Under the pieces are notes generated by a model, which was not told where the DNA came from, made no database searches, and saw only the letters and a list, made by a program, of their open reading frames with translations. 62,355 nt of DNA, taken from a virus. How positions within the stretch are numbered: the first letter of the stretch is position 1; every line of letters starts with the position of its first letter. The translations under genes and the position numbers were made by a program. Where the stretch lies: positions 1 through 62,355 of IMG/VR virus record IMGVR_UViG_3300048032_000344. One strand, 5' to 3'. Of the stretch, positions 23,443-32,601 are shown piece after piece.

Positions 23443-26241
23443 ATGAGCTATGTAGACGCATACTACAACAAAGATAAAGATATTGTGCAAGTTGTTGAGC
23501 GTATCAACGGCAAACGCATTTATCAAGACTATCCTGCGTGGCGTACATTCTATGTACGTGACGATAGGGGATCTCATACAAGTATTCACGGCGAGAAAGT
23601 ACGTCAAGTAAAAGTGAAACGCTTAAAGGATATGCATAAAGAGCTACGTATAAACTCAGATAAAAAGATTTATGAAAGTGATATTAAACCTGAGGTTCGC
23701 TGTTTAGCAGAGAACTATCTAGGTAAGGACTCTCCTGAATTGAATGTAGCGTTTTTCGATATCGAGGTAGACTTTGATGCTGACCGAGGCTTTGCTCCGC
23801 CAGAAGATCCGTTCATGCCAATTACAGCGATTACAGTTCATCTACAGTGGTTAGACCAACTTGTAACGTTTGTTATCCCGCCTGAAAATATGCGTGATGG
23901 TGCAGGACTAGAAGAAGCACAACGTCTGTGTGATAAATTCGAGAATACATTCTTGTATCTATCAGAAGCAGATATGCTTAACGACTTTCTAGCCCTCATT
24001 GAGGATGCAGATGTTCTCAGTGGTTGGAACTCTGAGGGTTTCGATATTCCATATACTGTCAATCGTATTATTCGTATTTTAAGTAAATCGCATTTGCGCA
24101 AACTATGTTTGTGGGACTTGATGCCGAAGTCAAAGATGATTGTCAAGTATGGACGTGAACAACAGAGCTACGTGTTATCTGGTCGCATTCACCTTGATTA
24201 TCTTGAACTGTATCGCAAGTATACATATCATGAAATGCATTCATATTCACTTGATGCTATTGGTGAATACGAAGTAGGTGAGAAGAAGATTGCTTATGAA
24301 GGTACACTAGATCAGTTGTACAACCAAGACTTCTACAAGTTTATTGAATATAATAGACAAGACGTTGCACTACTTGACCAGTTGGATAAGAAGCTACGCT
24401 TTATTGATTTAGCAAACGAAATTGCACACGACAATACTGTTAACATTCAAACTACGATGGGTGCGGTTGCTGTTACTGAACAAGCCATCATTAACGAAGC
24501 ACATCGACGGGGTATGGTTGTCCCAGATAGAAAACGCCGTAGTTGGGATACAGAAGAGGAAGATTATGAGCCCACTCTAGAGGAAGAAGCAGATGCAGAA
24601 GCACAGAAAGCTGCAGGCGCATTTGTTGCTGACCCACAAAAGGGCATACAACGCTGGGTAGCAGGCATTGATATTAACTCACTATATCCTTCTATCATTC
24701 GAGCCTTGAATATGTCACCAGAGACTATTACTGCACAGCTACGACAAGATTATACAACTGAAATGATTTCATCACGTATTCAAAAAGGTCGTGGCGGAAA
24801 GAATAAAGGCTTTGGTGCAGCACAAGCATGGGAAGATACATTCTGTACAGAAGAATTCCGTTTCATGAATGAGAAAGATAAAACACATATGATGCATCTT
24901 GATATGGAGAACGAAGAGGTTCATCAAGTATCAGGCGCAGAAGCATATGATTTGCTTTATAACTCAGGGTTACCTTGGGCTATGAGTGCAAATGGTACTG
25001 TCTTCAAGCAAGATGTACAAGGGATCATCCCTAGCTTGCTAGAGCGTTGGTATGCAGAACGTAAAGTTCTACAGAAGAACATGCGCGAAGTTCGTGAAAA
25101 AGGCGGAACTGATGAAGAGATTGCATTCTGGGATAAACGACAACTTGTTAAAAAGATTAACTTGAACAGTCTGTATGGTGCGATTTTGAATCAGGGTTGT
25201 CGCTTTTACGATAAACGCATCGGACAATCAACTACATTGTCTGGTCGTTGTATCACACGTCACATGGGTGCTAAGACTAATGAAGTTATCGATGGCACGT
25301 ATGACTATAAAGGCAAGTCTGTAATCTATGGCGACACTGACTCTATCTATTATTCAATGTATCCTTCATATCAAAAAGAGATTGATAGCGGTGAGATTGA
25401 ATGGGATAAAGAAATTGCTCTGACAATGTATGATGAAATTGCTGACCAAGTGAATTCAAGTTTCCCTGACTTTATGAAAGAGTTCTTTAACTGTCCACGT
25501 AAGCAAGGTGAAATCATTGCAGCGGGCCGTGAAAACTTAGCAACAATGGCTATCTTCATTAAGAAGAAACGCTATGCTATGTTGATTTACGATGATGATG
25601 GTGTACGCCGTGACGTAGATGGTAAGCCTGGTAAAGTGAAAGCTATGGGACTTGATTTGAAACGTAGTGATACGCCAGACTATATGCAGAAGTTTTTGAG
25701 TGAATGTCTACTTACTGTTCTTACTGACGGCACACAAGATGATCTTATTGAAATGGTAAAAGAATTCAAGAAAGAGTTTCGTGAAAAACCCGGTTGGGAG
25801 AAGGGTACTCCTAAGCGTGTTAACAATTTGACTAAATTCAAGAATGATGTTGCGAAATATAAGAAAGCACAAAATGCTGAATTTAAATTGCGTAGTTCAG
25901 AAGATAAGCTACAGAAGCCAAGACTTCCGGGGCATGTAAGTGCGGCTCTTAATTGGAATACATTGCGTGAAATGAATAGCGACAAATACTCAGTTGAGAT
26001 TACAGATGGCATGAAAACTATCGTATGTAAACTCAAAGACAACCCAATGAAGATTACAAGTGTTGCATATCCAATTGATGAGTCTCGCATTCCACAATGG
26101 TTTCAAGACTTACCGTTTGATCATGATTTGATGGAAACAGCAATTATTGACAAGAAGATTGATAATCTTATTGGTGTTCTTAAATGGGACTTGAGTGCGG
26201 CAAGCACTAGTGAAACTTTTGATAATTTGTTTGATTTTTAA
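23443..26241 (+). CDS. 43: DNA polymerase, family B (T4 gp43 type)
   Basis: A 932-residue replicative polymerase. 3'-5' exonuclease: D106 and E108 in FFDIEVDFD, Exo II in GWNSEGFDIPY, Exo III in YNRQDVALLDQL. Polymerase: motif A DINSLYPSIIRALN near 409, motif B KKINLNSLYGAILNQG near 580, motif C YGDTDSIYYSM near 629. The C-terminus (ASTSETFDNLFDF) ends with a PIP-like aromatic peptide that in T4 gp43 binds the clamp. All catalytic residues are present. It is joined to dsbA upstream and overlaps the methyltransferase start by one base. Confidence 0.98.
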   Translation: MSYVDAYYNKDKDIVQVVERINGKRIYQDYPAWRTFYVRDDRGSHTSIHGEKVRQVKVKRLKDMHKELRINSDKKIYESDIKPEVRCLAENYLGKDSPELNVAFFDIEVDFDADRGFAPPEDPFMPITAITVHLQWLDQLVTFVIPPENMRDGAGLEEAQRLCDKFENTFLYLSEADMLNDFLALIEDADVLSGWNSEGFDIPYTVNRIIRILSKSHLRKLCLWDLMPKSKMIVKYGREQQSYVLSGRIHLDYLELYRKYTYHEMHSYSLDAIGEYEVGEKKIAYEGTLDQLYNQDFYKFIEYNRQDVALLDQLDKKLRFIDLANEIAHDNTVNIQTTMGAVAVTEQAIINEAHRRGMVVPDRKRRSWDTEEEDYEPTLEEEADAEAQKAAGAFVADPQKGIQRWVAGIDINSLYPSIIRALNMSPETITAQLRQDYTTEMISSRIQKGRGGKNKGFGAAQAWEDTFCTEEFRFMNEKDKTHMMHLDMENEEVHQVSGAEAYDLLYNSGLPWAMSANGTVFKQDVQGIIPSLLERWYAERKVLQKNMREVREKGGTDEEIAFWDKRQLVKKINLNSLYGAILNQGCRFYDKRIGQSTTLSGRCITRHMGAKTNEVIDGTYDYKGKSVIYGDTDSIYYSMYPSYQKEIDSGEIEWDKEIALTMYDEIADQVNSSFPDFMKEFFNCPRKQGEIIAAGRENLATMAIFIKKKRYAMLIYDDDGVRRDVDGKPGKVKAMGLDLKRSDTPDYMQKFLSECLLTVLTDGTQDDLIEMVKEFKKEFREKPGWEKGTPKRVNNLTKFKNDVAKYKKAQNAEFKLRSSEDKLQKPRLPGHVSAALNWNTLREMNSDKYSVEITDGMKTIVCKLKDNPMKITSVAYPIDESRIPQWFQDLPFDHDLMETAIIDKKIDNLIGVLKWDLSAASTSETFDNLFDF

Positions 26242-26825
26242 TGGCTAAAAGAACACACTTAGAACTAGTACAAAACTTAGGTAGAAATGCTGCATCGGAT
26301 GAGTGTTATACTCCACCCGATTCAGTTGAACCATTGTTGAAGTACTTAGATAAAGATAAGACTTACTATGAAGCAACTAGCGGAAAGTCAGGGCTTATTG
26401 TAGAAGGATTTGCCAAGTTTGGTTATAATATCGAACCTAGTAATGGAAAAGATTTCTTTGAATGTGCACCTAGTGATGTGCATGATGGAGTTATCACAAA
26501 CCCTCCCTACTCACTAAAAGATAAGTTTATCCGACATTGTTATGATTTGGGTAAACCGTTTGCTCTATTCTTACCAGTAGCAAGTTTTCAAGGATCAGCA
26601 CGTGGTAAGATGTTTATGGAGTATGGCATGTCAGCACTAGTATACAACAATCGTGTTGACTTCACAGGAGGAGGATCCCCAACATTCGGTAACGCTTGGT
26701 TTATACATGGGTTCTTACCACCGAATACAATCTATTGGGTAGATAATCCATCTACAGCAAATCCAAGAAAACAAAAAACAGATGATATTGCAGAAAAAAC
26801 GTTTGACACGTTGTTTGATTTGTGA
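26241..26825 (+). CDS. N6-adenine DNA methyltransferase-like protein
   Basis: A 194-residue protein with the NPPY catalytic motif (ITNPPYSLKDKF, ~86-97) and a preceding SAM-binding-like strand (YEATSGKSGLIVEGFAKFGYNIE, ~43-66). It is short and lacks a separate target-recognition domain, as in many phage orphan methyltransferases. The C-terminus ends EKTFDTLFDL, like the polymerase's end (SETFDNLFDF), so both may bind the sliding clamp. It may protect or mark phage DNA during replication. Confidence 0.75.
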   Translation: MAKRTHLELVQNLGRNAASDECYTPPDSVEPLLKYLDKDKTYYEATSGKSGLIVEGFAKFGYNIEPSNGKDFFECAPSDVHDGVITNPPYSLKDKFIRHCYDLGKPFALFLPVASFQGSARGKMFMEYGMSALVYNNRVDFTGGGSPTFGNAWFIHGFLPPNTIYWVDNPSTANPRKQKTDDIAEKTFDTLFDL

Positions 26826-26831
26826 TATAGT
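26803..26831 (+). promoter_or_regulatory. Sigma70-type promoter of the clamp gene
   Basis: TTGACA at 26803-26808, 17-bp spacer, TATAGT at 26826-26831; the -35 lies in the end of the methyltransferase gene. Confidence 0.75.
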
Positions 26832-26858
26832 AGAACTAATAAAATATAGGAGAACGCA

Positions 26859-27614
26859 ATGCGTGACATTTTAAAAGATATTGTGAAGCACACACATTCG
26901 CTTGGTATCATCCAAGCAGCAAAAGTGACAACAGACAGCGAAGCAACAACACTAGATGCGATGGACGATGACCGTACCGTTGTACTACGTGCAAAGCTAC
27001 ATGACCGTGTACCAGAATTTGAAGGCAAGTTCGGTCTAGGTCGTCTTGGGGTACTAAACGGTTATCTCGGTTATGAAAGCCGCAACAACGAAAATGAAGT
27101 CGTGGGTACACATGTAGAGATTAATCGTGTAGAGCGCAACGGCGAAGAAGTTCCAGCAGAGTTTAACTTTACTATTCCAGGTATTCTGAATTCTACATAT
27201 CGTGTAATCACCGCAGAACTTGTTGATGCACAGATCAAAACAGCAAACTTCAAAGGTGCAAAGTGGGATGTTGAAGTAATGCCAACACAACAAGCAATCA
27301 AAGATTTGCAAACTGTTGCGGGTATTCTATCAGCATATGATCCATTGTTCACAGTACGTACAGTAGACGGAAATCTACAGTTTACAATTGGTGATGCATC
27401 TACAGATAAAGCAGAGATTACATTTGCTCGTAATGTAGAAGGCGAACTTAAATCGGGTTGGTCATTCCCACTTTCAACAGTGTTGACAATTCTAAAATTA
27501 GGTGATACATCATCTATGAGCATTAAAATCTCGGATCAAGGTGCAATGGCTATTCATGTCGATAGCGGAATGGGCCTATATGAGTACATTTTACCTGCTA
27601 AATCTGGTAATTAA
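26859..27614 (+). CDS. 45: Sliding clamp (T4 gp45 type)
   Basis: A 251-residue protein with the gp45 layout of two clamp-fold halves (residues ~1-115 and ~120-250), for example LGRLGVLNGYLGY and the end MAIHVDSGMGLYEYILPA. It should form the trimeric ring that tethers polymerase and, in T4, activates late transcription. A dedicated promoter and TAGGAGAA ribosome site allow high expression. No gp44/62 clamp loader is seen in the window. Confidence 0.85.
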   Translation: MRDILKDIVKHTHSLGIIQAAKVTTDSEATTLDAMDDDRTVVLRAKLHDRVPEFEGKFGLGRLGVLNGYLGYESRNNENEVVGTHVEINRVERNGEEVPAEFNFTIPGILNSTYRVITAELVDAQIKTANFKGAKWDVEVMPTQQAIKDLQTVAGILSAYDPLFTVRTVDGNLQFTIGDASTDKAEITFARNVEGELKSGWSFPLSTVLTILKLGDTSSMSIKISDQGAMAIHVDSGMGLYEYILPAKSGN

Positions 27615-27656
27615 CCTAAATAAAAGTATAACAATATACAAAGGATACAATAATAA

Positions 27657-29219
27657 ATGGTTAAAGACTTAGGTAAAAACAACATCAGTAGCGGTTATGC
27701 AGTATTTCTGCCCGCTATTTCTAGCTTCTATGTTCGTAAGGTATCACAACATTACGCAGGCACGACAGACATGTTCCCTCCTGAGCGTATCCCTCAGGGA
27801 TTTGAACATGGACTAGATGGACTAAACATCTTAGACAAAGATAAAGGCTATGTGTACTATTCGCATGGTCTTTACTCTGCCGGACATGCAGAACTAGACT
27901 TAGAAAAAACTAAAATCGAAGACGGCATGGTTGTCAATCGTAATAGAGAAGAAACAGTTTTAGTAGGGGATTCAGGAGGGTATCAGATTGGCACCGGTGC
28001 TTGGAAACTAGACTGGTCTTCATTCTATGATAAAGAAGGGGATTGGGCAAATACACGTCATGGTATTATGGCGTGGCTTGAAGAATATTGTGATTATTCT
28101 ATGACACTTGATATTCCAGGATGGGCATGTTTGCCACAGTATCGTGATAAAAACGGTATCAAAAACTGGGATGAATGTGTAGATAAAACAATCTTCAATC
28201 ACGAATACTTTATCAACAACCGCACACCAGGCAAGACTAAGTTCTTAAACACTCTACATGGTTCCAATTGGGAAACTAGCGAGAGATGGTACGAGAAAGT
28301 CAAGCACTTCAATGATAAGTCAGTATATGGCGAAAGAGCATTTGAAGGTTATGCGATGGCAGGGGATCATGCGGGTGATGCAGAACTACTACTACGTAGA
28401 CTTATTCGTTTACGTGATGATGGTTTGCTCGGACAAGCAAACCAATCAGATGTTTGGATTCATACTCTTGGTATAAGCGTTCTCCCATGGGGTGCTATGT
28501 TAACAGCAATCCAACGACAGCTACGAAAGCATGTTAATCCAAACATCACAATCTCTTTTGATGCAGCGTCTCCCTATATTACTGCATCAAAAGGGTTAGC
28601 TTATGACTATCCTGACTTAAATGGCAACGCTTGGTCTTACAAGACTAAGAAGTTGAATTGGCGTCAAGATATCAGCAATGATAAACAACCCTGGTTGTAT
28701 GAAGGGGAAATCGGCTCACGTTTGAATATGCGAGATATCAATTACATGCAGCCCGGTATGCTAAATCGCAACAAAAAAGAAGCTAAATCAAGTTGGGATA
28801 GTCTAAGCTATATTTTAATTCAAGCACACAATGCCGAATATCATATTCGTGGTATGCAAGACGCAATACGCAGGTTCGATCACGAATATGAAATGTTACA
28901 TGATAAATTAGATATCAATAACATGAATTTGGGTAAAACTAACGTGCTATCCGATGTAGTTCCGGATAGAGTTCTATACTTTGCTAAGTTCGTAGAAGAA
29001 TTGTTTGATCCCAAGACAACTGACCCAATGAAAATGTTGGGCGACTTCAAAGCGTTTCTACGTAAATGTGAAGGTTCCCGTGTTCAGAACATTTCTACAA
29101 CTCCAGACTTTATGGAGTTCGAAGAAGCAAATGTAAAGACAGATGAATTCGTAGAAGCAGTTAAGGGCAAGAAGAAAGAATACGAAGAACCTGAAGGAAT
29201 AGAAGACTTATTCGGATAA
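27657..29219 (+). CDS. dpdA: DpdA-like tRNA-guanine transglycosylase paralogue
   Basis: A 520-residue protein of the TGT superfamily with the D105-S-G-G-Y substrate motif (GDSGGYQIGTG) and further TGT-like blocks (YSMTLDIPGWA, ITISFDAASPY). Phage DpdA enzymes swap guanine in DNA for 7-deazaguanines such as preQ0. FolE, a QueD-like protein and QueE are encoded within 5 kb, which makes DNA rather than tRNA the likely target. AAAGGA precedes the ATG. QueC, which would complete preQ0 synthesis, is not in the window and may be host-supplied or elsewhere. Confidence 0.82.
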   Translation: MVKDLGKNNISSGYAVFLPAISSFYVRKVSQHYAGTTDMFPPERIPQGFEHGLDGLNILDKDKGYVYYSHGLYSAGHAELDLEKTKIEDGMVVNRNREETVLVGDSGGYQIGTGAWKLDWSSFYDKEGDWANTRHGIMAWLEEYCDYSMTLDIPGWACLPQYRDKNGIKNWDECVDKTIFNHEYFINNRTPGKTKFLNTLHGSNWETSERWYEKVKHFNDKSVYGERAFEGYAMAGDHAGDAELLLRRLIRLRDDGLLGQANQSDVWIHTLGISVLPWGAMLTAIQRQLRKHVNPNITISFDAASPYITASKGLAYDYPDLNGNAWSYKTKKLNWRQDISNDKQPWLYEGEIGSRLNMRDINYMQPGMLNRNKKEAKSSWDSLSYILIQAHNAEYHIRGMQDAIRRFDHEYEMLHDKLDINNMNLGKTNVLSDVVPDRVLYFAKFVEELFDPKTTDPMKMLGDFKAFLRKCEGSRVQNISTTPDFMEFEEANVKTDEFVEAVKGKKKEYEEPEGIEDLFG

Positions 29220-29229
29220 GGAGGTATAT

Positions 29230-29409
29230 ATGACACCCGAAAAGAAACAAGCACGACTAGATAGCCTAAGAAAAAAGCACAGAGAACTTGACAATCATAT
29301 CAAAAAAGAGTATAACTTACACTTAGATGTGAATCATTTAAAATCTGAGAAACTACGAATGAAATCAGAGATTTATGCTTTAGAGCGGGAACTTGGAGAT
29401 AATGGGTAG
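29230..29409 (+). CDS. YdcH/DUF465-like small helical protein
   Basis: A 59-residue charged helical protein with the DUF465 pattern (L.KKHRELDNHIKKE, LKSEKLRMKSEIYALE). A full AAGGAGG ribosome site overlaps the preceding gene's stop, so strong translation is expected. DUF465 proteins form helical hairpins of unknown function. It overlaps the alternative start of the next gene. Confidence 0.65.
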   Translation: MTPEKKQARLDSLRKKHRELDNHIKKEYNLHLDVNHLKSEKLRMKSEIYALERELGDNG

Positions 29410-29449
29410 TTACTATAATTATATGCTAACAGAAACTAGGAAAGCAAAC

Positions 29450-29857
29450 ATGAAAGACGATATGGAAAAACAAAAACAAAATGCAAAACGTTGGATTTGG
29501 GTTACTTTTCAAAAAGAAGGTATTCACAAGTATCCAGCTGCATTGACAGATCCTGCTCTAGCGACAGGCGATGAATATGATGTATCTTTTTTGGGATATC
29601 CGCATCGTCACATGTTTCATTTCCGTGTAGCAATTAAAGTAACACATAATGACAGAGACATTGAATTCATTCAATTCAAGCGTTGGTTAGAAAACTTGTA
29701 CAAAGATAATGTTATCGAACTTGATTATAAATCATGCGAAATGATGTCTGATGATTTGTTTGATCAAATCGTTGCGAAGTATCCAGGGCGTGATATTAAA
29801 ATCGAAATCTCTGAAGACGGAGAAAACGGAGCATTAGTAGAATATGACGCTCAGTGA
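29450..29857 (+). CDS. QueD/6-pyruvoyl-tetrahydropterin synthase-like protein
   Basis: About 135 residues from the ATG at 29450, which has AGGAAAG upstream; ATGs at 29402 and 29423 are possible. The QueD fold pattern is present: H26 (GIHKYP), H52 and H54 (GYPHRHMFHFRV) as the zinc triad, IEFIQFK for the substrate strand, LDYKSCE and the final SEDGENGALVEY for the pterin-binding glutamate. The canonical catalytic cysteine before HGH is not seen. With FolE and QueE it would make CPH4 for 7-deazaguanine synthesis. It overlaps the APRT gene by 14 bases. Confidence 0.55.
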   Translation: MKDDMEKQKQNAKRWIWVTFQKEGIHKYPAALTDPALATGDEYDVSFLGYPHRHMFHFRVAIKVTHNDRDIEFIQFKRWLENLYKDNVIELDYKSCEMMSDDLFDQIVAKYPGRDIKIEISEDGENGALVEYDAQ

Positions 29858-30368
29858 AGAAATTCAAGCGATGGTTAGGGTAGTACCTGATCATCCGCAA
29901 CCAGGTATTATGTATCAGGACATGGCTAGTATCTTTAATCATCCTTCAGGATTGACTAAAGTTATTCAAGCATTTCAAGAACAGAATATCATCTACGACA
30001 GAATCGTGGGATTAGACGCACGTGGCTTTCCAATGGCTGGTGCGCTAAGTGCTATTACAGGCAAACCGTTTGTTATGGCACGTAAGAAAGGTAAACTTCC
30101 GGGTGAGACTATCTCAACGGAATACGAATTAGAATACGGAACAGACGAACTACACCTTCAAACTGACTCAGTGTTAGACGATGACCGTGTTCTAATAATT
30201 GATGATGTTATTGCAACTGGTGGGACACTACTAGCGGCTACATCATTGATAGAACGAATGAATGGTAACATAGTTGGTATTCATTCGATTATGGACTTGA
30301 CTTTTTTAGGCGGGTCTGATAAACTGAGAGCTAAGGGATATCCCGTGTTCTCAATACTAAGTGAATAA
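29844..30368 (+). CDS. apt: Adenine phosphoribosyltransferase-like protein
   Basis: A 174-residue type I phosphoribosyltransferase close to APRT: VPDHPQPGIMYQDM, GLDARGFPMAGALS, KKGKLPGETISTEYELEYG, and the PRPP loop VLIIDDVIATGGTLLAA. It converts adenine and PRPP to AMP, a purine salvage step useful when host DNA is degraded. In this setting it might act on another base of the 7-deazaguanine route, but the motifs follow adenine enzymes. Confidence 0.85.
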   Translation: MTLSEEIQAMVRVVPDHPQPGIMYQDMASIFNHPSGLTKVIQAFQEQNIIYDRIVGLDARGFPMAGALSAITGKPFVMARKKGKLPGETISTEYELEYGTDELHLQTDSVLDDDRVLIIDDVIATGGTLLAATSLIERMNGNIVGIHSIMDLTFLGGSDKLRAKGYPVFSILSE

Positions 30369-30386
30369 AATGGCAAAGGAAATTAG

Positions 30387-31454
30387 ATGCTATATCTTAT
30401 AGACTTGGAGAGTGTTGAATCTCGCTATACTAAGCAGTGGAAAACACATCTCCCCACATTGTTACAAAGTAACGGGATTGATGTTACTGTGATTGACGGT
30501 CCAACCGACATTCCAGAAGCCACTACACCCGGTGCTTTTCTTAACTTTGGTGGAACGAACATCTATAAGAGCGCACAATTAGAGAAGATTGCAAAACTTA
30601 TCTGTGATGGCGAAGTCAAAGATGGGGATTACTTTCTTTATACTGATGCGTGGAATCCCACTGTTATCCAGCTGAAATATATGGCAGAATTGCTTGGGAT
30701 AAAAATCCGAATCGGTGGTTTGTGGCATGCTGGTAGCTACGATCCACAAGATTTCCTAGGACGTTTAATTGGTAATGCTTCATGGGTTCGTAAAGCGGAA
30801 ATGAGTATGTACGATTGTTATGATGATAACTTTTTTGCTACTAAGTTCCATATTGATTTGTTTACAAATACATTTTGGGACGATGACCGTGATATCGACA
30901 GGCAACTACTTCACTCTATTAGACAAGTGGGTTGGCCTATGGAATACATTGAAGAGGATCTCAGAGAGTATAAGAGTATGGCGAAAGAGGACATCATAGT
31001 ATTCCCACATCGTATTGCTCCTGAGAAACAGCCAGAAGTCTTTGACTATATTGCTGAACAGATGCCAGAGTATCAGTTCATTAAATGTCAAGAATTAAAC
31101 TTAACAAAGCCAGAATATCACGCTTTGCTCGGAAGAGCGAAATTAGTGTTTAGTGCTAACTTGCAAGAAACTCTAGGCATTTCTGTCTATGAAGGATTGC
31201 AAGTTGGTGCTATCCCTATGGTTCCAGATAGTCTCTCGTACAGTGAAATGTGGAGTGATCAATTCAAGTATCCAAGTGAATGGACTTCTTCATTAGATGC
31301 AACAAAGAAAAACATTGAAAATATTAAAGCATATATTCATATGCAAATGTCAAAGAATAGTGACCTAACTTGGACAATGAATGAAGAACTACGTAATGTA
31401 GAAAAGTTCTATTCGGGAAATAAACTAGTAACATATCTTAAAGAAAACACATGA
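30387..31454 (+). CDS. Glycosyltransferase, GT-B fold
   Basis: A 355-residue protein with a GT-B C-terminal half: IIVFPHRIAPEKQPEVFDYIAEQMPEY, then SANLQETLGISVYEGLQVGAIPMVPD, the usual E..G....E...G..P nucleotide-sugar site. No signal peptide or membrane helix, so it acts in the cytoplasm. AAAGGA precedes the ATG. Possible roles are DNA base glycosylation, as in T4, or surface-sugar change; its place beside the base-modification genes makes DNA decoration worth testing. Confidence 0.75.
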   Translation: MLYLIDLESVESRYTKQWKTHLPTLLQSNGIDVTVIDGPTDIPEATTPGAFLNFGGTNIYKSAQLEKIAKLICDGEVKDGDYFLYTDAWNPTVIQLKYMAELLGIKIRIGGLWHAGSYDPQDFLGRLIGNASWVRKAEMSMYDCYDDNFFATKFHIDLFTNTFWDDDRDIDRQLLHSIRQVGWPMEYIEEDLREYKSMAKEDIIVFPHRIAPEKQPEVFDYIAEQMPEYQFIKCQELNLTKPEYHALLGRAKLVFSANLQETLGISVYEGLQVGAIPMVPDSLSYSEMWSDQFKYPSEWTSSLDATKKNIENIKAYIHMQMSKNSDLTWTMNEELRNVEKFYSGNKLVTYLKENT

Positions 31455-31460
31455 TAAATA
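31453..31460 (+). promoter_or_regulatory. Late promoter box (GATAAATA)
   Basis: NATAAATA box overlapping the stop of the glycosyltransferase gene; the mRNA leader would begin with a 10-bp hairpin (31462-31471 with 31486-31495, 14-base loop) before the gene at 31511. In T4-like mRNAs such 5' hairpins can stabilise the message. Confidence 0.55.
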
Positions 31461-31510
31461 CATATGATAGAGAGTATCCCAGCTTTCTATCATATTTTGG
31501 GAGACATAAT

Positions 31511-31813
31511 ATGGCTCGTTACAGAGGTATGATTACTAACAATATTAAGTTTGATGCAACAATCAAGGTTCGCCGTTCTATTGACTTGCGCGAATTATCA
31601 GACTTTGGTTCAATAACAGATGCAGCACGAGATTTACCAACAGCAGGTGCAACACATCGCAGATCAACGGGTAGTTCAACTTCAGCGACTCGCGGATATG
31701 CAGACTTGCGTGGTATTCATAGTGAAGTAGTAGTTGATCGCCAAGATATGGGTTTAATTGCTGATACAGCAAGAGACACATTAGGCTATAATGATGAACC
31801 TTATCTACACTAA
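31511..31813 (+). CDS. Small hypothetical late protein, 100 residues
   Basis: GGGAG before the ATG at 31511 decides this start over 31451. The protein has a strand-rich beginning (MARYRGMITNNIKFDATIKVRRS), a low-complexity S/T/R middle and an acidic end. A late promoter and leader hairpin suggest a virion protein. No family recognised. Confidence 0.55.
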   Translation: MARYRGMITNNIKFDATIKVRRSIDLRELSDFGSITDAARDLPTAGATHRRSTGSSTSATRGYADLRGIHSEVVVDRQDMGLIADTARDTLGYNDEPYLH

Positions 31814-31831
31814 TATTTTTTAAATAAAGTA

Positions 31832-31860
31832 TTGACAATTTAACCCACTTGTAGTATTAT
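31832..31860 (+). promoter_or_regulatory. Sigma70-type promoter of folE
   Basis: TTGACA at 31832-31837, 17-bp spacer, TATTAT at 31855-31860. The -10 lies inside an inverted repeat (31842-31876). Confidence 0.75.
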
Positions 31861-31876
31861 ATATTATGAGTGGGTT
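31842..31876. repeat. Inverted repeat around the folE -10 (operator candidate)
   Basis: AACCCACT (31842-31849) and AGTGGGTT (31869-31876) flank the -10 box symmetrically, with no T run behind, so a terminator is unlikely. The placement fits a repressor operator or other DNA-binding site. Confidence 0.45.
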
Positions 31877-31914
31877 TACCATATACACATCTAAAATAAA
31901 GGAACATAGTATAA

Positions 31915-32601
31915 ATGACAAAGACTTCCGAAATAAAGGAACGCTTGATTGAAAATAATATCAGGCATTGGGCAGGTGACAATATTAGTCAAGTCCTACA
32001 GCCCGGCGATAAAGACATTCTAATAGATGAAGCAACAGATGCATTCGAAAATGTACTTGATGCACTTATTATTGATCGTGAAAACGATCCTAACTCGCAA
32101 GGCACAGCAAAGCGTTTAGCTAAAATGTATTTCAATGAGATTATGGCAGGACGTTATGATACAGCACCTAGCGCAACAGCGTTTCCTAACGACAACGGAC
32201 ATACTTATAAAGGTATGTTGGTAGTTCGTTCTGAACTTAAATCAATGTGTTCGCATCATCATCAGCCTGTTGCTGGGATTGCATACATAGGTATCATTCC
32301 CGGTGAGAAAGTTATTGGACTTTCAAAGTATACTCGTATTGCACAATGGTGCGCAAGACGTGGTACACTACAAGAAGAACTGTGCAATGATATCATGCGT
32401 GAGATTATAAAGGCAACTGATAGTGAACACGTAGGTGTTTACATTCAAGCAACACATGGCTGTTGTGAGAATCGTGGCATTATGGCGCATAGTAGCTTAA
32501 CACAGACTACAGTTCTTAATGGTGGGTTCTTAGATGATCCTAGTGTTAAGAAAGAATTCTTCGACAATATCAAACTACAACAGGAGTTTGCTCCACGATG
32601 A
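31915..32601 (+). CDS. folE: GTP cyclohydrolase I
   Basis: A 228-residue FolE: C and H zinc ligands in SMCSHHHQP, IPGEKVIGLSKYTRI, the general-acid region THGCCENRG with the second zinc cysteine pair. It makes dihydroneopterin triphosphate from GTP, the entry to both folate and 7-deazaguanine routes. QueE overlaps its stop by four bases and a QueD-like gene is 2 kb upstream, so 7-deazaguanine supply is likely; DHFR and ThyA further on show that folate supply could also benefit. Confidence 0.95.
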   Translation: MTKTSEIKERLIENNIRHWAGDNISQVLQPGDKDILIDEATDAFENVLDALIIDRENDPNSQGTAKRLAKMYFNEIMAGRYDTAPSATAFPNDNGHTYKGMLVVRSELKSMCSHHHQPVAGIAYIGIIPGEKVIGLSKYTRIAQWCARRGTLQEELCNDIMREIIKATDSEHVGVYIQATHGCCENRGIMAHSSLTQTTVLNGGFLDDPSVKKEFFDNIKLQQEFAPR

